The notes beneath the pieces are model-generated. The model was given only the letters and a program-made list of their open reading frames with translations. It did no database searches and was not told the DNA's origin. The translations under genes and the position numbers were made by a program. DNA of 64,000 bases from contig NZ_CP073714.1 of NCBI RefSeq assembly GCF_023101145.1, positions 7,378,001 through 7,442,000 on the forward strand, written 5' to 3'. The stretch is from Paenibacillus pabuli (GTDB taxonomy: Bacteria; Bacillota; Bacilli; Paenibacillales; Paenibacillaceae). Positions 7,697 to 16,122 of the stretch are shown here, piece by piece; position 1 is the first letter of the stretch, and each line of letters starts with the position of its first letter.

Positions 7697-9157
7697 CTAT
7701 AGCCCCAGAAGCTCGCGTTTGGAAGCTTCCGGGTCATGAATCAACTCCACTTCATGATTGAAAATCAGCGTAGCCCGATCATCTTCGTAGGTTGGCCAAT
7801 TTACTCCCGCCGTCTCAGGCTTGCCCTGCTTGGCAAACGAAATCCATGCATCCTGCACCTTACCTGCCAGTTTTGCTGCGGCAGCATCCGGTTCGGCATT
7901 CATAAACTTCAATACAGGTAACGTATTAAAAACAAAGAAGATATCGATGCTATGGATTGATTTATGCAGCAGTGGATGCTCCGGCATGACCCAATCAAAC
8001 CGATACATCCATACAGGTGCATGTTTCTGCTGAGCAGCCGCATATTGCACAGCCGAGCGCCAGAAGAACAGATCCGTCATCACCTGGGCCTGGCCATCTG
8101 CAGTTTTGGGATAACTGTCCGCAATGGCAGCCCGATTCTCCAGATCAGGTGTCATAAAATCAACAGCTTTCACCATGTTGATCTCTTCGGAGTAAGGCAC
8201 CTGAGGCTGAATGAACAATGAGCCTTCATGCAGAGTGGTTCCGATCAGTACAGGGATATCCTGTGCTGCGCCCTCTTCTACTGCCTGAAGAGGCGACTTC
8301 GGAAGTGTAACTCCATCCAGTACGGGCTGGAACAACAGGGCCATGCCTGCACCGCTTTGTTGTTTGACCGTCTCGCCAGCAGCGATGATTTGCTCCACTG
8401 GAATGGTTTTGAGGATATGCAGGTCATCTGGTGTTACACCCAGAACCTTCAGCATGCCATCACGAATGGCTGAAGCCTGCTCTGCTGGCATGACCTGCGA
8501 AGCTCCACTTTGCATAATGGCACGGTGGAACAATCCTTTGGCTGCTGGCATCGCCATCAACGCCGCAATACTCATGCTGCCCGCAGATTCTCCGAATACA
8601 GTGACGTTACGCGAATCACCGCCAAAAGCCTCGATATTGTCCTGTACCCATTGCAGCGCAGCAATCTGATCCAGTAAACCCACATTGGATGCAAAACCCT
8701 CTCCAAGCGGAGCCAGGTGCAGAAATCCTAGCGGTCCCAAGCGGTAGTTGATCGTCACAACGATAACATCTCCCCGGAGGACGAGTTGTGTTCCATCGTA
8801 CATAGGTTGGCTGCCAGCACCTGACACGAATGATCCACCATGAATCCATACCATCACGGGAAGTGGATTATCGGTTTCCTTTTCAGGTGCCCAGATATTC
8901 AGGTAAAGACTGTCTTCCGATTCCACCGGAGGCTGTCCGGATATGGCCTCGGTTTGAGGATTTCTTGGCTGTATATTTTCAGAGCCGAATTGCTTCGCCT
9001 CTCTGATTCCATTCCAAATCTCGGGTGGAACCGGAGCCTGAAAGCGCAATTCACCCACGGGTGGTTTGGCATAGGGAATGCCTTTCCATACATTCACTCC
9101 ATGCAGAAGCTCTCCTTGAACCGTGCCATATCTTGTTTCAACTTGAAGTTCCCTCAT
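7697..9157 (-). CDS. pnbA: Carboxylesterase family protein (para-nitrobenzyl esterase type)
   Basis: A 486-residue alpha/beta hydrolase of the type-B carboxylesterase family. It shows GIPYAKPPVGELRF at the N-terminus, the oxyanion-hole HGGSFVSGAGS near residue 105 and the nucleophile elbow FGESAGS near 190. The acid and histidine residues lie later (HEGSLF, then HSIDIFFVF near 405). No signal peptide, so cytosolic. It hydrolyses short-chain carboxylic esters by family knowledge; the natural substrate is unknown. ATG 9157 is preferred, since the upstream ATG abuts the GAGAGG ribosome site. The symbol is by family resemblance only. Confidence 0.85.
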   Translation of the reverse strand: MRELQVETRYGTVQGELLHGVNVWKGIPYAKPPVGELRFQAPVPPEIWNGIREAKQFGSENIQPRNPQTEAISGQPPVESEDSLYLNIWAPEKETDNPLPVMVWIHGGSFVSGAGSQPMYDGTQLVLRGDVIVVTINYRLGPLGFLHLAPLGEGFASNVGLLDQIAALQWVQDNIEAFGGDSRNVTVFGESAGSMSIAALMAMPAAKGLFHRAIMQSGASQVMPAEQASAIRDGMLKVLGVTPDDLHILKTIPVEQIIAAGETVKQQSGAGMALLFQPVLDGVTLPKSPLQAVEEGAAQDIPVLIGTTLHEGSLFIQPQVPYSEEINMVKAVDFMTPDLENRAAIADSYPKTADGQAQVMTDLFFWRSAVQYAAAQQKHAPVWMYRFDWVMPEHPLLHKSIHSIDIFFVFNTLPVLKFMNAEPDAAAAKLAGKVQDAWISFAKQGKPETAGVNWPTYEDDRATLIFNHEVELIHDPEASKRELLGL

Positions 9158-9560
9158 GCACACATACATCCTCTCTACTGATCGATAGTTCCAGCTTACG
9201 ACTGGTGTTGCTCGAATCCGAATGTAACTTTGAGCTGACGAAATTCTGTCTCAATGTTTATGAAATAGCGTATACGAAGAATAATCTTGCATTGCTTCTA
9301 CGCCCTTTCGTACGTAATTGGCAGGCGCGTTTCCACTTATTTGAGTATAGATCTCCGCGAGCCCCATTTACAAGTTTGTCCAATTTTACCCGTCACTGCT
9401 ACGTTTCACGTGGAACTTTTACGGCCATAATAAAGACTCCGCTGCAATTAACGAGCGAAGTCTACTATTTTGCCTTCCATAAAACATCCTGCGCTGAAAA
9501 GAAGGGAGGACGTTGCACTTTGCTCCCTATATATCTTCGATACATTACCCGATGTATGAA
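9158..9560. other. Gap of 403 bp without a convincing gene; parS-like site inside
   Basis: No frame with a ribosome site or family-like sequence was found here. It holds upstream sequence of the esterase gene and, at 9402-9417, CGTTTCACGTGGAACT, which differs at the two outermost positions from the widely conserved ParB-binding TGTTTCACGTGGAACA. The same 16 bases recur at 58898-58913. Confidence 0.5.
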
Positions 9561-10571
9561 TTAATTACTACCCTTTACTTTTACCGGATAATAAACCGTA
9601 TATTTCGCGCCTTCAATCCAGCTGCCCGTTACATGATCACGCCCCTTAACAACGACGCGGTCATGGTACACATCTACATGTAAACTCTCACTTCCATCCA
9701 GATGCTCATCCTCATCTGTCCAGAGATAAGCTACGGAGGAGGCATTAAACATCGTTGGCATCTGCCCACCTCCTTCGTACATGGTGCGCTGAGCCTGCAA
9801 TTGCCAATGGGTGTGCCCGGAGAAGAGAATTGCCTGCGGATAACGACTTAGAACAGCCTTTAATGCTGCGTCCTGATTCACGCCATACCAACCCTGTTCC
9901 TTCATGGAACCCGCGACTGTATCCATCAGCGGTTGATGGAGAAAGACAAAAATGGGTTGGTCTGCAGCGGCCTGCTCGGACAGCTTCGCTTCAAGCCATT
10001 GCAGTTGTTCGGCAGACATATCGCAATCTTTCGGATGAGGCTGCTCCGTACCCAAGAAGATATAATGATAACCGTTGATCCAGTGGTCGTGGTACGACCC
10101 GTTCATACCTGTAATTGCTGTAAAATCGTTCAACCTTTTCTGCCACAATGCATCAATCGTAATGGATTCCTTGGGTTTCTCGATATCTTGAGCCTCGACT
10201 TGGCCCATATCCGTTGAATGCCCCAGCACCTCACCCACCTCTTGCCGGGTCATTGTAGTCAAGTTCAGCGGTGGATCTCCCCATACCATGGCCCCAATAT
10301 CATGATTGCCTACAGTGTAAAGGATTGAAGGCAGTGAACCACCTTGAGCCTCCAATATCCGCTGCAACTCCTGGTATTCTTGCTGCAGTCCACGATCAGT
10401 AACATCACCCACATGCATAATTCCGCTGCTTCCATGGCTATACGTTGCGATGTCTTCCAGCGCTTTCTCCAAATGACGGTTATGGATATGATCTGCCTGC
10501 TCTCTTACATGTGTGTCCGTAATGACCTGAAAGCTGACTATCGGCTGTACGTATTTATTTTTATTTTCCAT
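9561..10571 (-). CDS. Metallophosphoesterase (GpdQ-like class III)
   Basis: A 336-residue calcineurin-type phosphoesterase with all five metal-binding blocks: ITDTH near residue 18, GDVTDRG near 55, GNHD near 88, a histidine in FLHQP near 205 and GHTHW near 245. No signal peptide, so cytosolic. It is the last gene of the ABC transporter/HAD/SMR operon and shares one base with the SMR gene. Class III members such as GpdQ hydrolyse glycerophosphodiesters and cyclic nucleotides. Given the neighbours, a phosphodiester imported by the ABC system is the best-supported substrate, by inference. Confidence 0.88.
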   Translation of the reverse strand: MENKNKYVQPIVSFQVITDTHVREQADHIHNRHLEKALEDIATYSHGSSGIMHVGDVTDRGLQQEYQELQRILEAQGGSLPSILYTVGNHDIGAMVWGDPPLNLTTMTRQEVGEVLGHSTDMGQVEAQDIEKPKESITIDALWQKRLNDFTAITGMNGSYHDHWINGYHYIFLGTEQPHPKDCDMSAEQLQWLEAKLSEQAAADQPIFVFLHQPLMDTVAGSMKEQGWYGVNQDAALKAVLSRYPQAILFSGHTHWQLQAQRTMYEGGGQMPTMFNASSVAYLWTDEDEHLDGSESLHVDVYHDRVVVKGRDHVTGSWIEGAKYTVYYPVKVKGSN

Positions 10572-10906
10572 CAGGAATCACTCCATTTCAGTCCAATTAT
10601 GCCAATCAGAATGAAGCCCATCCAGACAATCGACATCGCCTTCAGACGTTCTCCCAGAAAATAATGTCCCACGATCCCAATCAATGTAATGCCTACGCCC
10701 GACCAGATTGCATAAGCAACTCCAAGCGGCATATACTTCACAGCAAAATTCAACAGGGTAAAGCTCGCTCCATAACAAACGAACATAAGAATGGACGGCC
10801 ACAAGCGGGTAAAACCATCCGAGACCCTCATTAGAATCGTACCGCTCAGCTCCAATCCAATCGCTAAGGCAAGCAATATCCATCCGGTATACGAATGACC
10901 CGTCAT
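10571..10906 (-). CDS. SMR/DMT family small multidrug resistance transporter
   Basis: A 111-residue protein with four membrane helices. It has the conserved membrane glutamate in LAIGLELSGTILMRVSDGFTR (about residue 19) and the YAIWSGVG signature of SMR transporters near residue 65. Such proteins work as dual-topology dimers and exchange protons for quaternary ammonium or guanidinium compounds; some relatives export choline or betaine. It overlaps the HAD gene by 4 bp and the phosphoesterase gene by 1 bp, so it is translated as part of this operon. That context suggests it moves the cationic product, such as choline, rather than drugs (inference). Confidence 0.88.
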   Translation of the reverse strand: MTGHSYTGWILLALAIGLELSGTILMRVSDGFTRLWPSILMFVCYGASFTLLNFAVKYMPLGVAYAIWSGVGITLIGIVGHYFLGERLKAMSIVWMGFILIGIIGLKWSDS

Positions 10907-11670
10907 CGGTTAACCTCGACTTCCAGCAATTCTTCAAATGAACGGACTGTAAGATCCGCAAGCTTGATATGAGCAGGCTCCCCGACAGCAATCCTCCAGG
11001 CAGCCCCTGCAGCACGAGCCATCTCCATATCGCCGTCCGTATCGCCGATCACGACAACTCTTGCAGTAGGTACACCCAGACGCTCACACGCCAGCAGCAA
11101 CATGTCAGGAAACGGCTTTCCCCTTCCAACCTGATCTGTTCCTACAACTACGGAGAAAAAGGATTCAATGCCCATCCACTTCAGATGACTGAGGGCATTT
11201 TCTGTCTCATCCGCTGTGACAACGCCCATTTTCAGTCCCTTGCTGCGACACTGTTCAAGAAAGGCTAGGGCGCCTGGGAGGGGCAGAGCAGGGCGTTCCT
11301 TATTCATTGCATATTCTGCCTGTAGCAGGCATTCCCTCACGATTATTTTCGCTTCCGCCCAGCTTAATCCTGCACGGTAGCCATGCCAGGTTAACACGGC
11401 GTAGACTTCCTCCATCGTTCCCATGGCAAGGGGCCCCCGCACATCATAGCCGTTCATTCGTCCCTGCTCATCATGGAATGTTCCCCATATGTGAGGAATC
11501 TCTGCTGAATTGAATGGAAGACCACGGGCAGCAAGCTCCTCCCGGAAATTCTCCATCACACGATCGGTCCAGAAGCCCCACATGACTGTAAAATCAAGCA
11601 GAGTCCCATCCTTGTCAAACAAAATAGCCTCTACCGGGGTAGACAGGCTCCCCAAGTTTAATTCGGGCAT
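10903..11670 (-). CDS. HAD family phosphatase
   Basis: A 255-residue haloacid-dehalogenase hydrolase. Motif I is FDKDGTLLDF near residue 18, the cap follows, motif II is VVTADETEN near 150, motif III is the lysine of GRGKPFPDM near 188 and motif IV is GDTDGDMEMARAAG near 213. This is the phosphoglycolate-phosphatase-like subfamily. AAGGAG lies 8 bp before the ATG. It follows the binding-protein gene and overlaps the SMR gene, so it probably dephosphorylates a small phosphomonoester produced in this pathway, for example phosphocholine or glycerol phosphate. The substrate is inferred from context only. Confidence 0.88.
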   Translation of the reverse strand: MPELNLGSLSTPVEAILFDKDGTLLDFTVMWGFWTDRVMENFREELAARGLPFNSAEIPHIWGTFHDEQGRMNGYDVRGPLAMGTMEEVYAVLTWHGYRAGLSWAEAKIIVRECLLQAEYAMNKERPALPLPGALAFLEQCRSKGLKMGVVTADETENALSHLKWMGIESFFSVVVGTDQVGRGKPFPDMLLLACERLGVPTARVVVIGDTDGDMEMARAAGAAWRIAVGEPAHIKLADLTVRSFEELLEVEVNR

Positions 11671-11706
11671 CGGTTACGCTCCTTGTCTGCTGAATTACTA
11701 AGGTAA

Positions 11707-11733
11707 GAAAAGCGGTACATGACTGCACCGCTC
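11707..11733 (-). terminator. Weak hairpin between binding-protein and HAD genes
   Basis: AGCGGT and ACCGCT pair across ten bases and are followed by TTTTCTT on the minus strand. It may be a partial terminator that keeps the binding-protein transcript more abundant than the downstream enzymes. Confidence 0.45.
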
Positions 11734-11758
11734 CTCCAAGTTAAGTTTGTTTCACTTG

Positions 11759-13138
11759 TTATTTCACTCGATCCAATTCTTTTTGGGCCTTTTCCTTGGC
11801 CTCTTTCAGTGCTTGAGCAGCTGGAATGTTATTAATCTGTACCTGATCTGCTGCAGCCTTCAGTGCATCATTAATTTTGCCTCCGGTCGGATCTTGGAAC
11901 GGAGCCGAAGCATGGGAAGCCTGCTGAAGTGGAACCTTGATTTGCGGGTTCTCTTCACTGAATGTTTTGAATGCAGGATCTTCCTGAGCGGATTGACGAA
12001 CTGCAATGTAACCTGTGTTCATGGACCAAGATGCTGTGTTGGCTGTTTCCGAGAAATACGTCAGCCACTTATAGGCTGCTTGCTGCTGTTCTGGACTTGC
12101 TTCAGCCGGGATACCTGCCATAATTGCACTCGCTACAGGTTTGCCTTGGCCTACACCTTCCCAGCCTGGTTGTTCCATGGCTGCAACGATACTGAAATCC
12201 AGATCTCCCTGGTCACCGCTGGAACCGGTGTATCCAGCCGCTTTATTTTTCATGACATCATCAATCGTTTTGTACCAGTACTCCCAGCCTTGGCCGCCAA
12301 AATGAATACCCATGGTCTTGTCTTCATTAATCCACTTGCGGAACAACTCCCACGTCTCTATCCATTCCGGTGAATCAATCGTTACGGTCTTACCATCATC
12401 ACTCAGAATCTTCCCGCCTTTGCCCAGCACGGCGTCGATCATGTTATCGCTACCCCACATCGGCTCCCAGCCGTAGAAGGTTGTCTTGCCATTCTCCTGC
12501 TTGCTCATCTTCGCTGCCGCTTCAGCAAGTGCCTCCCACGTCGTCAGAGTGGCAGGATCGATATTATTCTCTTTCAGCGCATCCATACGGTAATACATGA
12601 TCTGCGTTGTTCCGTACATTGGTAAGAAATACTGCTTGCCGTCTACTTTCCCCTGTTCCAGGAAGGTCTGCACATAGTCTTCCTTGTTAAAGCTCTGATC
12701 GGCAGCGATCAGCTCATCCAGGGATGCATAGTATCCTTTGCGCGCCCAGTCGATGTTGGAGCTTAGTACAGCCGCAGGTACTTTTTTCGAGGCAATAGCT
12801 GCTTGAAGCTTCTGTTCGGTCTCCGTGTAATCGGCTTGTACAATCCCTTTCACAACGACTTCGCTCTGGGATGCATTGAAGGCATCAATCGTCTTCTTCA
12901 TGTTATCTCCCAGGTTACCACCAAGACCATACCAGAACTCAATCTCTACCGGACTACTTGATGCAGGATCAGTTCCATTCGCAGCAGCTGCATCTGAACC
13001 TGTGCCTGTGCCGCTATCAGCTGAGGAACCACACGCGGTGATCAGGGCAAAACTCGCAGCCAGTACCAGCGACATGCCCCCTCTCCACCTGAGCTTTAAT
13101 TTGTTCCGCCATTTCATGCTTGCTTGACCCAACTTCAT
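11759..13138 (-). CDS. Extracellular solute-binding lipoprotein (family 1, UgpB-like)
   Basis: A 459-residue binding protein with a lipoprotein signal: basic start, hydrophobic stretch and ALITAC lipobox with Cys near residue 36, then a Ser/Gly/Asp-rich tether. The mature part has SBP family 1 features such as VEIEFWYGLGGNLGDNMKKT, PMYGTTQIMYYRMDAL and YFSETANTASWSMNTGYIAVR. It would be anchored outside the membrane and deliver ligand to the two permeases encoded upstream. GGAGGA is 7 bp before the ATG. The family includes sugar and glycerol-3-phosphate/glycerophosphodiester binders; the operon favours the latter. Confidence 0.9.
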   Translation of the reverse strand: MKLGQASMKWRNKLKLRWRGGMSLVLAASFALITACGSSADSGTGTGSDAAAANGTDPASSSPVEIEFWYGLGGNLGDNMKKTIDAFNASQSEVVVKGIVQADYTETEQKLQAAIASKKVPAAVLSSNIDWARKGYYASLDELIAADQSFNKEDYVQTFLEQGKVDGKQYFLPMYGTTQIMYYRMDALKENNIDPATLTTWEALAEAAAKMSKQENGKTTFYGWEPMWGSDNMIDAVLGKGGKILSDDGKTVTIDSPEWIETWELFRKWINEDKTMGIHFGGQGWEYWYKTIDDVMKNKAAGYTGSSGDQGDLDFSIVAAMEQPGWEGVGQGKPVASAIMAGIPAEASPEQQQAAYKWLTYFSETANTASWSMNTGYIAVRQSAQEDPAFKTFSEENPQIKVPLQQASHASAPFQDPTGGKINDALKAAADQVQINNIPAAQALKEAKEKAQKELDRVK

Positions 13139-13171
13139 ATTGATTCCTCCTATATAAATATGTTGTGAAAA

Positions 13172-14086
13172 TCAGTTCTTGTTCACGCCGGCAGTAATGT
13201 TCACACTCTGCATAATCGTTTTCTGGGTAAACAGGAAAAGGATAAGCAGCGGCGCGATAGTAAAGGCACTGGCGGCCATGATCTGCGGCCATGCGAGACC
13301 GTATGCCCCACCTTCCACGAAAAAGCTGCGCAGACCTGCGGATACCAATTGCAGATTCGGGTCTTTGGTAATGAGCATCGGCCAGAAATAGTTGTTGTAC
13401 TGGTCGATGAATGTAATCAACACCATCACGGCAAACGACGAACGAACGAGCGGCGTCATAATGGTCCAAAGAATGCGGAAGTGCGACGCGCCATCCAATT
13501 GTCCGGCTTCCACCAATTCGTGAGACACCTGCATGAATGCCTGACGAATCAGGAAGATGGAGAACACACTGACACAGTTGGACACGATCAGTCCGGTATA
13601 GGAGTCCAGTAATTTGAGCTCACTGAGCACCAAATAACTGGGCAGATAAACGGCGGTACTTGGAATCATGTAACCCACCAGAATCAGTCCAGTGAGCACG
13701 CCCTTCATGCGAAAACGCATATGGGTGAGCGCGTAGGCCATCATGCTGGAGTTAATGACCTGAATCAGGCAAATCGCTGCAGCTACCCCTGTACTGTTCA
13801 GAATGTATCGGGCAAATGGAGCCGACTGCCACGCATCCACATAATTGTTCCAACGGAACGTTTCGGGCCAGAAGGTTGGCGGGAACTGCCAGATCTCGTC
13901 ATTGGTCTTGAAACCGCTGATAACCATCCAGTAGAACGGAAATGCCATTGTCAGACTGATCAGAGCAAGCAGCAGATATCGGATGGCAGTGGCAAATCCT
14001 TTTCCTGTACGAGGGACCTTCCCTTTCTGCACTTCCTCACGGCTATTATCTTTTCTTGTTTGGTTGGTAAAAGTAGTCATGTTCAT
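13172..14086 (-). CDS. Carbohydrate-type ABC transporter permease (UgpE/MalG-like)
   Basis: A 304-residue inner-membrane permease with six predicted helices and the EAA loop near residue 200 (ELVEAGQLDGASHFRILWTIMTPL), which docks the ATPase. The N-terminus has a longer basic tail than usual. Its start overlaps the stop codon of the partner permease. No ATPase gene is in the operon, so it probably shares an MsmX-type ATPase encoded elsewhere, as is common in this family of Firmicutes importers. Confidence 0.9.
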   Translation of the reverse strand: MNMTTFTNQTRKDNSREEVQKGKVPRTGKGFATAIRYLLLALISLTMAFPFYWMVISGFKTNDEIWQFPPTFWPETFRWNNYVDAWQSAPFARYILNSTGVAAAICLIQVINSSMMAYALTHMRFRMKGVLTGLILVGYMIPSTAVYLPSYLVLSELKLLDSYTGLIVSNCVSVFSIFLIRQAFMQVSHELVEAGQLDGASHFRILWTIMTPLVRSSFAVMVLITFIDQYNNYFWPMLITKDPNLQLVSAGLRSFFVEGGAYGLAWPQIMAASAFTIAPLLILFLFTQKTIMQSVNITAGVNKN

Positions 14087-14961
14087 CAGTAGTGCACCAG
14101 GCGTCGGCCAAGCAGGAAGGATACCCCTGACAGCAGAACGCAGATCAGAATAATAACAACAGCGATGGAAGAAGCTTCGCCGACATTGAAGGATTCAAAT
14201 GCAGACTGGTAATACATATAGAGCAACGTTCTTGTTGATCCAGCCGGTCCCCCTTGGGTCATCACGTTGATCTGGTCGTAGGCCTGAAGCGACTGGATCG
14301 TCAGGATGATGGACAGGAAAAACGTAGTTGGCGAGATTAACGGCAGTGTAATGCTTCGGAACTTGTCCCAGCTGCCTGCTCCATCAATCGATGCGGCTTC
14401 AAGCAAATCGGATGGCAGATTACGCAATGCGACCAGGTAGAATACCATGGACCAGCCGATCGATTTCCACAGCGTGACGATGAGAACAGCCACCAGTGCC
14501 CAGTTTGCATCTCTCAGCCAGCCGATCGGGGAAATCCCGACCCAGCCAAGCAACAGATTAGCAAGCCCCACTTCCGGCTCGAAAATCCAGGACCACGCAA
14601 TGGAAACCGCGACAGTCGGGGTCACCCATGGGGAGAAAAGAAGCGTCCTGAACAGACCGGAGGATTTAATCTTGCTGTTCATGAGCAGTGCCAACGCCAA
14701 TCCACCAACGATCGTGGGCACGACACTTCCAAGACCGAACAACAGCGTAACTTTTAATGAGCGGTAAAATTCAGAATTGGTTAGCAGATAGCTGTAGTTA
14801 TCCAAACCGACGAATAATTTGTCAGGACTCATGAAGTCCCAATCTGTAAAACTCAGATAAACAATGTATCCCAAAGGCCCCAGCCAGAAAATAAGTAAGG
14901 GAATAAGGGCAGGAAGAGTGAACAGAACCGCTTCTGTTTCCCTCCATAGTTTTACACGCAA
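14086..14961 (-). CDS. Carbohydrate-type ABC transporter permease (UgpA/MalF-like)
   Basis: A permease of about 291 residues with six membrane helices and the EAA loop LLEAASIDGAGSWDKFRSITLPLI near residue 200. TTG 14961 sits 8 bp after GGGGAG and is preferred; a GTG at 14970 would touch the ribosome site. It is the first gene of the six-gene operon, divergent from the GbsR-like regulator. It forms the membrane channel with the next permease. Confidence 0.88.
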   Translation of the reverse strand: MRVKLWRETEAVLFTLPALIPLLIFWLGPLGYIVYLSFTDWDFMSPDKLFVGLDNYSYLLTNSEFYRSLKVTLLFGLGSVVPTIVGGLALALLMNSKIKSSGLFRTLLFSPWVTPTVAVSIAWSWIFEPEVGLANLLLGWVGISPIGWLRDANWALVAVLIVTLWKSIGWSMVFYLVALRNLPSDLLEAASIDGAGSWDKFRSITLPLISPTTFFLSIILTIQSLQAYDQINVMTQGGPAGSTRTLLYMYYQSAFESFNVGEASSIAVVIILICVLLSGVSFLLGRRLVHY

Positions 14962-15014
14962 TTCATACACTCCCCATAGTTCAATTTTTATTTAATACAG
15001 GTGTCGCATAGCCA

Positions 15015-15075
15015 ATTTAATGTCCAATATTCTCTTCTGTACAAAAATGATTGTATAATACATTTGAAAAATGTA
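15015..15075. promoter_or_regulatory. Divergent control region of ABC operon and GbsR-like gene
   Basis: On the minus strand TTGTAC (15044-15039) and TTAAAT (15020-15015) with an 18-bp spacer form a candidate operon promoter. On the plus strand a TATAAT lies at 15054-15059. A palindrome, TACATTT-gaa-AAATGTA (15059-15075), overlaps the plus-strand start region and is a candidate operator for the adjacent regulator. Confidence 0.45.
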
Positions 15076-15161
15076 ATTCCGGGTTATGTTAAAATAACGG
15101 AGAGTCGTGTAAAATATGAAATGAAAACAGGGAATCCCATCCATATACTAGAGGTGAGATT

Positions 15162-15716
15162 GTGGGAAAAGAAGCTGCCGAGGACCAGAACCATTCTTCG
15201 TTGTCCTATCGGCCTGAGCTGAGGGAGAAAGTTATTGGCGCAATTGCCAATACGATGGATCTGTACGGAGTCAATCACTCATTTGGTCAACTGTATGGCA
15301 TTATGTATTTTGAAGATCGACCTATGACGCTCGAAGAGATGAAAACGTCCATGAACATGAGCAAAAGCAATATGAGTTACGCTGTACGTTCGCTTACCGA
15401 ATCTCAGATGATCTATAAATTGGAGGAAAAGCGGGAACGCCAGGATCTGTATTTGGCAGAAACCAACTTTTTCACTACGTTTCAGAATTTCTTCGGAGCC
15501 AAGCTCCAACGGGAGATTGATGTGATGCAAAAAAGCCTTCGCGAGGTCATTCCGGAGTTATCGGAGATTATTCTTGCCAGAACAACTCCACCGGAGGAAC
15601 GGGAAGACGCTTTGCGGGATTTGCATAAGCTTCAGCATGCCGAGCAGTATTATGAGTGGTTGCAGGGATTTGTAGACCAACTGCGGGATGGTGCTTTTTA
15701 CAAAGACGCCCCATGA
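15162..15716 (+). CDS. GbsR/MarR family transcriptional regulator
   Basis: A 184-residue winged-helix regulator resembling Bacillus GbsR and OpcR. It has the same N-terminal pattern (IANTMDLYGVNHSFGQLYGIMYF, DRPMTLEEM, MSKSNMSYAVRSLTE, ERQDLYLAETNFFTTFQNFF). GbsR is known to sense choline and repress glycine-betaine synthesis and choline uptake genes. The start is GTG 15162 behind GAGGTGA. It is divergent from the ABC/HAD/SMR/phosphoesterase operon, which suggests that the operon responds to choline or a related quaternary amine. The relation to GbsR is clear from motif order; the ligand is inferred. Confidence 0.88.
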   Translation: MGKEAAEDQNHSSLSYRPELREKVIGAIANTMDLYGVNHSFGQLYGIMYFEDRPMTLEEMKTSMNMSKSNMSYAVRSLTESQMIYKLEEKRERQDLYLAETNFFTTFQNFFGAKLQREIDVMQKSLREVIPELSEIILARTTPPEEREDALRDLHKLQHAEQYYEWLQGFVDQLRDGAFYKDAP

Positions 15717-15791
15717 AAGTGATTAATACAGCGTTGCGAAGAGATCTCCCGTTTAACGACCTTAATGAAACGAGCTTCTTACGAAAAAGCC

Positions 15792-15824
15792 AGGAAGGCC
15801 ATCCCCAGGGATGGCCTTCTTTGT
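15792..15824 (+). terminator. Terminator of the GbsR-like gene
   Basis: AGGAAGGCCATCCC pairs with GGATGGCCTTCTTT around a short loop about 75 bp after the stop codon. The rest of the gap up to the SLH gene shows no coding sequence. Confidence 0.8.
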
Positions 15825-16038
15825 CACCACTCGTCGATTCGTAGGTGTTTCGTTAGATCAAAATGTATACGTGCCATCTCGATCGCCCCTGTTGTGCCGT
15901 CACTAAGAATGCCATACAGTGCGGTAATGGACTAACCAAGGGTACCTCTCACTTCTTTATGAACGCCCCCCCTCCCAGGAAGCATCCACAAGCGATGCAC
16001 CGATCCTCTGCCTCCTTCCGCCATCGCGTCTTAATTTT

Positions 16039-16056
16039 GTTCAGATTTTGTTCAGA
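16039..16056 (+). promoter_or_regulatory. GTTCAGA tandem repeat before the SLH1 gene
   Basis: GTTCAGA-TTTT-GTTCAGA, two perfect heptamers with an 11-bp period, lie about 67 bp before the start codon and about 9 bp before a TTAAAT -10-like element. The same arrangement precedes the kinase gene and the second SLH gene. This spacing is the type bound by OmpR/SARP winged-helix regulators, one of which is encoded at 23797. Confidence 0.65.
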
Positions 16057-16122
16057 TGCACTTCGTTAAATTAAGGACATATCTATCAAACTGAAATTAA
16101 ATCACGAGGAGGAAGTAGTAGG

